A DNA stretch of 64,000 nt from Macrosoma leucophasiata (Eukaryota > Arthropoda > Insecta > Lepidoptera > Hedylidae), in the NCBI GenBank assembly GCA_036365455.1, contig JAWQUS010000023.1:5890001-5954000 (forward strand), in the 5' to 3' direction. The stretch's first letter is position 1, and each line of letters begins with the position of its first letter. A program made the position numbers and the translations under genes. Below are positions 61,801-64,000 of this stretch, one piece after another. Under the pieces are notes generated by a model. That model ran no database searches. It was not told the DNA's origin and saw only the letters and a program-made list of their open reading frames with translations.

Positions 61801-62487
61801 TGTGATATTTTTATAATTAAGGTGGCAAACAAGCATGCGCAGTTCACGTTGATGTTAAGTGATGACCGCAGCCTATAGACACCCACACAAAGACCAGAGG
61901 TCAAAATACAGAGGCGTTGCCACCCCTGAGACCTTAGTTATTATGTCTCTATGATAGTTATTATGGGGCCCCATACATTGCCATCTAACCGGAACACGAT
62001 AGTGCTGAACACTACCATTTAGTGGCAGATAAATTAGGTAATGCGGTGGTGCCTACGCCCACGAGCAACATTATAACATTATCGTAACCGTCTATACCTA
62101 TAGGTACCTTTTTAACTGGTGGTAGAGCTACAGTGACGGAGCTTTCGGGCGTAGGCACCACCTCATTACCTTATATACTTGCCGCTAAATGGTAGTGTTC
62201 AGCACTATCGTGTTCCGGTCAGGTGGTAATGTACGGCCCTGTAATTTCCGGCACAGAGACATAACACCAGTGGTAACGCATCTGCATTTTGACCTTGGTC
62301 TTTGTGTGGGTGTCTTTAGGCTGCAGTCATCATTTAATATCAATGTGAACTGCATGCTTATTTGCCACTTCCATAACATAAAAAAAACTATATACTTACA
62401 TGGAATAACTTTCTGATTTTGATTTTTATGTAAATTCGACTTCCTTGTGGCATGTCGACACACGTGTGATTCCTTTTTCACCGCTGT
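38911..62487 (-). CDS. Ptp99A: Receptor-type tyrosine phosphatase, Ptp99A-like, cytoplasmic part
   Basis: Thirteen exons with AG acceptors, GT donors and fitting phases give 577 residues up to a UGA, containing D1 (about 10-255) and D2 (about 310-575). Numbering starts at the first exon seen, because the extracellular, membrane and juxtamembrane parts lie beyond the right edge. Seen in D1: [22 protein letters not shown], Trp162-His-Ser where WPD is expected, and Cys201-x5-Arg207. Seen in D2: [15 protein letters not shown], Trp469-Pro-Met, and Ser505-x5-Arg511 with Ser at the Cys place. Known: insect receptor phosphatases guide motor axons, and Ptp99A has an inactive D2. The Ptp99A name rests on remembered resemblance of D2 and the long tail; Ptp69D or another R2-type receptor is the alternative. 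Introns are full of short repeats. After the UGA the frame stays open for 614 codons. Confidence 0.8.
40911..41046 (-). CDS. Ptp99A: Phosphatase exon 12: D2 P-loop region
   Basis: Starts with the last base of a split Pro codon; [19 protein letters not shown] completes the D2 P-loop, VSPDGRSRAG. The conserved Cys is Ser, supplied by exon 11. Then [20 protein letters not shown] and donor GTAATT. Lack of the nucleophile makes D2 catalytically dead; in this family D2 serves in regulation or docking. Confidence 0.9.
41285..41472 (-). CDS. Ptp99A: Phosphatase exon 11: D2 WPD-loop region
   Basis: [20 protein letters not shown], then [10 protein letters not shown] where Met stands for the general-acid Asp of WPD, and PVCVVSP at the end, where VHC would be in an active domain. 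62 codons plus two bases; donor GTGAGT. Confidence 0.9.
41712..41840 (-). CDS. Ptp99A: Phosphatase exon 10: D2
   Basis: 43 codons, phase 0 at both ends. [13 protein letters not shown] corresponds to the YWP..G block of phosphatase domains, and [10 protein letters not shown] to the strand before the WPD segment. Confidence 0.9.
42673..42804 (-). CDS. Ptp99A: Phosphatase exon 9: D2
   Basis: 44 codons, phase 0: [15 protein letters not shown], then [17 protein letters not shown], corresponding to the YIxTQGP and DFWxMV blocks. TQGP is altered to TEWP as in D2 domains of other receptors. Acceptor TTACAG, donor GTGAGT. Short and hidden among repeats, so easily missed. Confidence 0.92.
42838..43145 (+). 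repeat. LINE 3' fragment interrupted by a family S copy
   Basis: AACGAGCCGACCCGGGCAAC resembles 31610; the family S part (antisense, truncated) is 42949-43111, after which the LINE text resumes with TAATATTTCTTCGTATATTC. Confidence 0.65.
43147..43437 (-). repeat. Family S variant, full length
   Basis: CCAAACGAGCGTGCTGCTCA start, TGTCTCTCTGATAGTTATTA middle, ends GGAACTCTACCACCAGTG. A 20-base insert with AAAAAAAT near 43328. Confidence 0.8.
43455..43632 (+). repeat. RTE-like 3' end
   Basis: ACGCTATAACTCCAGAACGC, CCGATTTCCACGGTTTTGCA and GAAGCCGCGGGCAACAGCTA, a common LINE tail in insects. Confidence 0.65.
43877..43953 (-). CDS. Ptp99A: Phosphatase exon 8: D2 start
   Basis: 77 bases; split Pro codon with exon 7, then [20 protein letters not shown] and VFVD, the D2 form of the YINAS block. 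Donor GTAAGT. Confidence 0.9.
43985..44530 (-). pseudogene. Jockey-type LINE 3' end
   Basis: Reverse complement reads GTTGCCTGGAAGAAATCGCA, TTGCGATAAGGCCGCCTTTT and GTGTACAATAAAGTGTATTC, the typical 3' UTR of lepidopteran jockey LINEs. Upstream, weak frame remnants with [13 protein letters not shown] residues of the RT end. Confidence 0.75.
44590..44942. repeat. MITE family A, long version
   Basis: GCCTGGATTGCACCACGATA left, ATATCTTGGTGCAACCCAGG right; interior longer than in the other copies and partly unrelated. Confidence 0.75.
44953..45171. repeat. MITE family G, 85-bp inverted ends
   Basis: CACAGTACAAATATGAACAG and AAACTACGTACAAAACGTTC at the left, answered by GGTTTTGTACGTAGTTTCCA and ATTGCACTGTG at the right. 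TGTAG stands on both sides. Confidence 0.82.
45226..45425. repeat. MITE family C
   Basis: AATATTGCACATCGAGCTTA left, AAGGTCGATGTGCAATATTT right. Third insertion into or next to the same family S copy. Confidence 0.8.
45540..45705. repeat. Possible MITE, TTACACACGTCCG ends
   Basis: GTTACACACGTCCGGATTTG at the left and CGGATGTCGTGTGTACTAAG at the right are imperfect inverted ends; the middle has GCGGACAGC and GTCCGGCGGAC words. Just downstream of phosphatase exon 7. Confidence 0.5.
45776..46025 (-). CDS. Ptp99A: Phosphatase exon 7: D1 end, linker, D2 start
   Basis: [17 protein letters not shown] ends D1 (Gln of the Q loop in EQY). A linker with [18 protein letters not shown] follows, then [10 protein letters not shown] and [12 protein letters not shown], which opens D2 (KNR block). 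250 bases; donor GTAAGT. Confidence 0.92.
46087..46285 (-). repeat. Family S variant, truncated
   Basis: ATGTAATGAATGCGGCAAAC start, GCCTCTGTGATAGTTGTTGC middle; ends at CGCTGCCATTTAT. Confidence 0.75.
46389..46524 (-). CDS. Ptp99A: Phosphatase exon 6: D1 P-loop
   Basis: Joined to exon 5 through a split Asn codon: [13 protein letters not shown], so the nucleophile Cys and the phosphate-binding Arg of D1 are present. DGGGRSG differs from the common SAGVGRTG, as in several R2-type domains. Then [15 protein letters not shown]. Confidence 0.92.
46752..46777. repeat. Perfect 11-bp inverted repeat at edge of dead exon
   Basis: GGCTTGCTAAC, AACC, GTTAGCAAGCC. It marks the end of the duplicated exon copy at 46765-46896. 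Confidence 0.8.
46765..46896 (-). pseudogene. Decayed copy of phosphatase exon 5
   Basis: Aligns along about 130 bases with the live exon 46939-47105, at roughly four of five bases by eye: GTGATAGAAGAGCGT and CAGTTCCATTACACGCA are kept. The Trp codon of the WPD loop is TGA here, later gaps break the frame, and no acceptor AG stands at its start. Intron flanks do not align, so the copy covers exon sequence only. It could be a former mutually exclusive exon or a local retro- or template-switch duplicate. Confidence 0.8.
46939..47105 (-). CDS. Ptp99A: Phosphatase exon 5: D1 WPD-loop region and Cys
   Basis: [20 protein letters not shown], then [14 protein letters not shown] and PMVVHC. The usual F-T-x-W-P-D-H-G-V-P reads [10 protein letters not shown], so the general-acid Asp is Ser. 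Exon ends inside the codon after the catalytic Cys; donor GTTAGT. Confidence 0.9.
47127..47400. repeat. MITE pieces (families A and C)
   Basis: GGCTGGGTTGCATTATCTTA at 47127 is a terminal fragment of the GCCTGGGTTGCA family; ATATCGCACTTCGACTTAAG (47162) and CTTGATGTGCAATATTTTTT (47364) are the ends of the family seen at 45226-45425. Intron of the phosphatase gene. Confidence 0.6.
47546..47615. repeat. 13-bp inverted repeat
   Basis: CTTGGAAGATGGG (47546-47558) and CCCATCTTCCAAG (47603-47615), 44-base spacer. Lies at the left edge of the retroelement fragment below. Confidence 0.8.
47640..47935 (+). pseudogene. Retroelement Pol C-terminal fragment
   Basis: Plus-strand frame with [29 protein letters not shown], and [20 protein letters not shown] then a stop. 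I know this C-terminal signature from LINE-like Pol proteins of animals (VETxGP ... QRISxAIQRGNA). No RT in front. Sits in an intron, opposite strand to the phosphatase. Confidence 0.6.
48480..48800 (+). repeat. Family T repeat, nearly complete
   Basis: GTAGCGCATTACGGGCGCGG start region, CTATCGATAGATGGCAGTCG, GGACGTATAATGGGTTGCCA and ATTATTATTATAA tail: this copy shows the tail on the plus strand. Confidence 0.75.
48863..49131 (+). repeat. Family S copy, 5' end short
   Basis: Starts CCAGTGACGGAGCTCG, ends CATTATATAAAAAAAAA. Confidence 0.82.
49749..49889. repeat. MITE family D, complete hairpin
   Basis: CCTTATTCATAAACGTATTT and AACGTATCTAATGTACGTTTATGAATAAGG as inverted ends, with AAGACAAAG-like middle. 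Second copy at 55683-55805. Intron, just downstream of exon 4. Confidence 0.82.
49909..50046 (-). CDS. Ptp99A: Phosphatase exon 4: D1
   Basis: 46 codons, phase 0: [38 protein letters not shown]. It holds the QYWP block and the strands leading to the WPD loop. Acceptor after a T/C tract; donor GTAAGT. Confidence 0.93.
50085..50275 (+). repeat. Dispersed repeat family E, copy 1
   Basis: CGATAACTTTGTTGCG, AACTCAAACCCGGATAAATT, AAATATCAAGTCTTGACAAG, TTTCCGTACGTAAG. Copies at 51020-51180 and, reversed, at 54795-54955. All in phosphatase introns. Class unknown. Confidence 0.65.
50497..50776 (+). repeat. Family S copy, full length
   Basis: GCTGGTAGAGCTCTAATGACGG start, TATTACATTTAAAAAAA end. Confidence 0.85.
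50966..51031 (-). CDS. Possible 22-codon cassette exon in D1
   Basis: 66 bases between TTCTGCAG and GTAAGC, open and in phase 0/0 between exons 3 and 4: [20 protein letters not shown] and two more codons. If used it would insert 22 residues before the QYWP block, a place where catalytic domains tolerate little. Its first 16 bases overlap dispersed repeat family E, so a chance exon-like stretch is at least as likely. Confidence 0.25.
51020..51180 (+). repeat. Dispersed repeat family E, copy 2
   Basis: CGATAACTTCACTACGCTGC, CTCAACCCGGTTAAGTTTTG, TTGACAAGCTCGAG, AGATTTGACGTTACATTAAA align with copy 1. Confidence 0.65.
51198..51478 (-). repeat. Family S copy, full length
   Basis: T run, ATGTAAAGAAAGTGGTAAGC. 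It contains a doubled GGCCTAAGGTGTTATG and lacks part of the ACAGGGCCGTACATTACC block; ends GGAGCTCTACCACCAGTA. Confidence 0.85.
51479..52965. other. Intron, nothing identified
   Basis: Includes a low-complexity TTCGGTTCRGTTCGG-type stretch at 51735-51790 and a GC-richer patch at 52380-52470. No exon-like block with phosphatase motifs; phases of exons 3 and 4 need none. Confidence 0.5.
52968..53142. repeat. MITE family A, Harbinger-like hairpin
   Basis: GCCTGGGTTGCATCAAGATA at the left, and the reverse of it (TATCTTGGTGCAACCCAGGC) at the right. TAA on both sides fits a 3-bp target duplication as in PIF/Harbinger. Nearly the whole element folds on itself. Other copies: 44590-44942, 56008-56194, ends at 47127 and 60962. 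Confidence 0.82.
53146..53510. repeat. MITE family B, CCGTTCAAGTATTACGTAAG ends
   Basis: GGGCCGTTCAAGTATTACGT left and ACGTAATACTTGAACGGCCC right, each continuing with GTAAGCA and a C-rich stretch. It abuts the family A element directly. Confidence 0.85.
53527..53730 (-). repeat. Old, diverged family S variant
   Basis: CTATGTACTGATGGTAGCAA, CGTCTAACTGGAACACGATAGTG. Many substitutions and gaps. Confidence 0.55.
53768..53895 (+). repeat. LINE 3' fragment (family of 59391-60237)
   Basis: CCCAGGAAGACCAAGACTGA, ACCAAATAGGTCGAGTACTG, GTCAACAGTCTTCAAAATAC parallel 26575-26690. Confidence 0.7.
54090..54800 (-). pseudogene. Jockey-type LINE, RT C-terminal remnant
   Basis: Minus-strand: [40 protein letters not shown], then after a shift [20 protein letters not shown] and [15 protein letters not shown], the thumb and following part of a jockey/CR1-like RT. 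Catalytic part absent, several shifts. Confidence 0.78.
54795..54955 (-). repeat. Dispersed repeat family E, copy 3
   Basis: Reverse of TTTGGGATGGCAAATATCAAG and CTTGACAAGTTCGAGTATCC; ends TTTCCGTACGTAAGAGAACG on the minus strand. Confidence 0.6.
54965..55215. repeat. Dispersed repeat, CAGACGGGCCACCTGATGG type
   Basis: A TTTATTTATGTC start, then AGACGGGCCACCTGATGGAA and GAACATTTGTAACACCAGGG, a pattern I know as a common lepidopteran interspersed repeat. Intron next to exon 3. Confidence 0.5.
55281..55415 (-). CDS. Ptp99A: Phosphatase exon 3: D1
   Basis: 45 codons, phase 0: [45 protein letters not shown]. Holds the conserved TQGP and FWQM blocks. Acceptor TCCACAG, donor GTAAGA. Confidence 0.93.
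55683..55805. repeat. MITE family D, second copy
   Basis: ATTAGATACGTTTTAGCTAT ... ATACGTTTATGAATAAAGGG, with AAAGACAAAGACAAT in the middle. Confidence 0.75.
56008..56194. repeat. MITE family A, long hairpin
   Basis: GCCTGGGTTGCACCGCAAAA to GATCGTGGTGCAACCCAGGC, TAA on both sides. Interior carries two more inverted blocks (CACATCCTTCTCTAAC / GTTAGAGATGGATG). Confidence 0.85.
56310..56385 (-). tRNA. tRNA-like sequence, probably a pseudo-tRNA in a repeat
   Basis: GGCTTCAGTAGCTCAATTGG start, AGAGCGGCTGGACTAGATTC, GAGTTCGAGCCTCGC as T arm, and acceptor end CTGAAATC with one mismatch. Loop CTAGATT would give anticodon AGA (Ser), but the long variable arm of tRNA-Ser is missing. Best seen as the head of a tRNA-derived repeat. 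Confidence 0.4.
56618..56693 (-). tRNA. Second copy of the tRNA-like sequence
   Basis: As the previous one, with end CTGAAGTC, which pairs better with GGCTTCAG. Same anticodon position AGA. Confidence 0.4.
57567..57853 (-). repeat. Family S copy, full length
   Basis: T run, ATGTAATGGGCGTGGC; the palindrome at the end reads CTCCGTCACTGAACCTCT, damaged. Close to the consensus elsewhere. Confidence 0.85.
58577..58852 (+). repeat. Family S copy, full length
   Basis: GACTGGTGGTAGAGCTCTAG start; end CCATTACATAAAGAAAAA. Short gap after GTCTTTGTGT. Confidence 0.85.
59116..59192 (-). CDS. Ptp99A: Phosphatase exon 2: D1
   Basis: With one base from exon 1: [26 protein letters not shown], the first signature block of D1. 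77 bases; acceptor TTTACAG, donor GTAAGT. Confidence 0.93.
59285..59370 (-). repeat. Family S tail half, left of a LINE fragment
   Basis: ATGTTATAAAAGTGGCAAAC to ATAGACACCCACACA, then the LINE starts. The reversed counterpart is at 60240-60316. Confidence 0.75.
59391..60237 (-). pseudogene. LINE RT C-terminal part, RTE-like
   Basis: Minus-strand: [20 protein letters not shown] and VVNCLLYAD, where the YADD catalytic box is cut by a small deletion, then after a shift [45 protein letters not shown] and [20 protein letters not shown]. 3' end with GGATATCTGGCGCTCTACAC on the minus strand. Not functional. Confidence 0.82.
60240..60405 (+). repeat. Family S tail and partial variant
   Basis: 60240-60316 is the sense tail TGTCTATAGGCTACAGTCAT ... 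AACATTAAAAAAG. It is followed by a partial variant (CATAACAACTAAGGTCTTAG ... GGATGCAGTCATTAC). Confidence 0.65.
60842..61030. repeat. Pieces of the 56.2-kb repeat and of MITE family A
   Basis: GGTAGCAGTAGCGCCATCTA and ATATTTCACAAGCATGTGTT match 56430 and 56260 (the latter reversed) but no tRNA-like part is present. GGTTGGGTTGCACCAAGATA at 60962 is one end of MITE family A. Confidence 0.6.
61308..61617. repeat. MITE family F
   Basis: Left end AGAGCAACTCGGCCCACCGG, GCAGGGGAGTAGC; right end GGCTACTCCCCTCCGG, GCCGGTGGCGCGTGTTACTC, imperfect inverted. Inner AACAATCGTCTATTACTACG. Other copies at 62869-63150 and, right end only, 42548-42604. Confidence 0.75.
61820..62072 (-). repeat. Family S variant
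   Basis: GGTGGCAAACAAGCATGCGC start, TTATGTCTCTATGATAGTTA in the middle (variant type), ends GCCCACGAGC. Confidence 0.75.
62115..62388 (+). repeat. Family S copy, full length
   Basis: ACTGGTGGTAGAGCTACAGT start; end CCATAACATAAAAAAA. It lies directly downstream of phosphatase exon 1. Confidence 0.85.
62400..62487 (-). CDS. Ptp99A: Phosphatase exon 1 of the window: D1 start
   Basis: 29 codons plus one base: [20 protein letters not shown], then KNQNQKVIP, the KNR...P block that leads D1. Acceptor GTTACAG, donor GTAAGT. The upstream exon is outside the window, so the gene is partial. Confidence 0.88.
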
Positions 62488-62868
62488 CTGTAACAAATAA
62501 AAATATACATTAAAAATCAAACAAGCTTGAGAAACGTTCATAAAACGTACGTAACGTCACGCCTTTATTTCCCGAAGAGGTAGGTAGAGGTAAATGCATG
62601 CATTCAAGCATACATGCAAACACCCACGATTTGCCGGCTACGTTTTGGCCCATGTAACAGGTGGCGAGCTTGTTGACATCTCCGAGTACATTACCAATCT
62701 CCGAGATACTGGGAAACTTCCAGAAAATGGAAAAATCCTAATAGAATCAGAGGTAAATGGACACTATATATGAGTATACCTCTATACTACTAACATCTCT
62801 CATGTTAAACTAGAGGTGTGAATGTAAATTCGTCACTATTCTTCGGACTTATAATTTTATGTCATAAA

Positions 62869-63150
62869 AGCATAGACCAACACGGGCCACCGGCCGCGGC
62901 GAACTAGAGGGCAGTAGCCATAGCGTTTATTACCGATGCAAAACAGTGTCATTTTTTGCGGGAGGGAAATGCGTGCGACACACACGCACACTACAAAAAT
63001 CGTCTATTACTGCGAAACTCACACCTTCACGTTAACAAAATATAGAAACAATTTCACGCACACATTTAAACATCTAGGCAACAGGTATAGGCCCATTTGG
63101 GATTGTACTTTGACAGAGGGGAAAGCCTGCATATGGCTACTCCCCTCCGG
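62869..63150. repeat. MITE family F, second copy
   Basis: GACCAACACGGGCCACCGGC start and GGCTACTCCCCTCCGG near the end; right end cut short. Confidence 0.7.
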
Positions 63151-63235
63151 TTGCTTTATGCATAAAAGTGACAAAGAAAGTATACAAATCACATTTATTT
63201 CAAGTTAATACTATATATAGCCCTTGAACTTGTTT

Positions 63236-63330
63236 TGCCTGTGTAATAGTTATGATGGTGTGATTCAATACTAGAACATGATATTGCTGACACTACGAGT
63301 ACTATTGGTGGCAGATAGATTAGGTAATAT
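63236..63330 (-). repeat. Family S variant, fragment
   Basis: ACTAGAACATGATATTGCTG and GGTGGCAGATAGATTAGGTA remain. Confidence 0.5.
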
Positions 63331-64000
63331 CCAGTTCTTTTTAAGTGAGTAATGCTGTAATAATCAATTGGGGAAACAGAACTACCTACAAATTTTCTCA
63401 CTTTGTCATAAATATACTCGTATGTAAACACGAAGACAATGTTTTAAATAACTTAACCCAAAGGGCGACGCGCGACCCAACTCTATAAATAAAGCGATGT
63501 CTTTTAATCACGTTTATCAAAGCTTGGAGCAGGACTAAATGTCCCGCGTTATTAACGCAGCCGAACCGCCCGGAAACATTTAGCTGCTCCACTGCACATG
63601 ACGAGGGAGCAAATATAGATCAGATATATTAAAATATAATATTTTCAAAGACTGCTTTTGCTTCAGCCTGATTACGTTATTTTTATTTTTGAGATTGCTG
63701 TAGAAAAAATATGTGCAGTTATAATTTATTACGACGGAGACATGTGCAGTTATAATGTACTAGGTACAACGTAGACATACTGCAGGAGACTATGTCTGAA
63801 GTATTGGTAGTTATAGACTCAAAGATCCTATACACAGTATTGGTCCTAAAAACGATTGGAACAATACTTTTTGAATTAAACAATGATTTTGTTTCAAAAT
63901 CGAAAATTCATTGGTAACGTGAAAATAATTAAAAAAAAACAGGTGAAAAACTTGCCCTATTCGTTCCTAACGTGCTCATTATAGTTAGCTATGATTATCA
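63331..64000. other. Intron or upstream DNA, nothing identified
   Basis: AT-rich. No exon-like block with fibronectin or membrane features of the receptor is visible. Confidence 0.45.

Noticed and set aside
1..64000. CRISPR arrays, operons, bacterial promoters or riboswitches
   Set aside because: The sequence is an intron- and LINE-rich insect genome; regular repeats seen are microsatellites or dispersed elements without spacer structure.

Overview
The window is AT-rich, intron- and transposon-dense nuclear DNA of an insect, almost certainly a moth or butterfly. Evidence: jockey-superfamily LINE tails of the type common in Lepidoptera, RTE and restriction-enzyme-like-endonuclease LINE pieces, mariner, hAT and Harbinger-like debris, a very abundant short retroelement of about 285 bp with a poly-A end, and one split gene whose protein is an insect receptor tyrosine phosphatase. 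There are no operons and no bacterial features.

The one host gene found lies on the minus strand from 62487 down to 38911 and runs off the right edge at its 5' side (extracellular and membrane exons are not in the window). Thirteen exons with GT..AG borders and consistent phases encode the tandem phosphatase domains D1 and D2 of a Ptp99A-like receptor. D1 keeps the nucleophile Cys and the CX5R Arg but has Trp-His-Ser in place of the WPD loop; D2 has Ser in place of Cys and Trp-Pro-Met in place of WPD. The frame stops at a UGA (40758-40756) right after D2, yet the same frame stays open for 614 more codons in a GC-rich terminal exon, which suggests readthrough or splicing around the stop. A decayed copy of the D1 WPD-loop exon sits next to the live one. 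Introns carry many short repeats.

Left and middle part (0-38 kb), mostly mobile elements: a Ty3/gypsy element with identical 164-bp LTRs (3351-7811; tRNA-Ser-type primer site, Mag-like) inserted in a short retroelement; a LINE (8926-15058) split by a second, oppositely oriented LINE (10034-12988) and by a deleted mariner (13956-14745); a LINE remnant with restriction-like endonuclease (15655-16505); a solo LTR (17208-17555); a non-autonomous hAT with 8-bp target duplication inside a foldback repeat (23302-24500); RTE 3' ends; and a fully open Ty3/gypsy element (31867-36900) with 361-bp LTRs. That last element has a canonical slippery heptamer between gag and pol, no tRNA primer site, and a primer site complementary to the probable 5' end of its own transcript, i.e. 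a Tf1-style self-priming layout.

The rest is intergenic or intronic AT-rich DNA with MITEs, tRNA-derived repeats and microsatellites. Coordinates of repeats were set by eye and may be off by several bases; no database search was possible.
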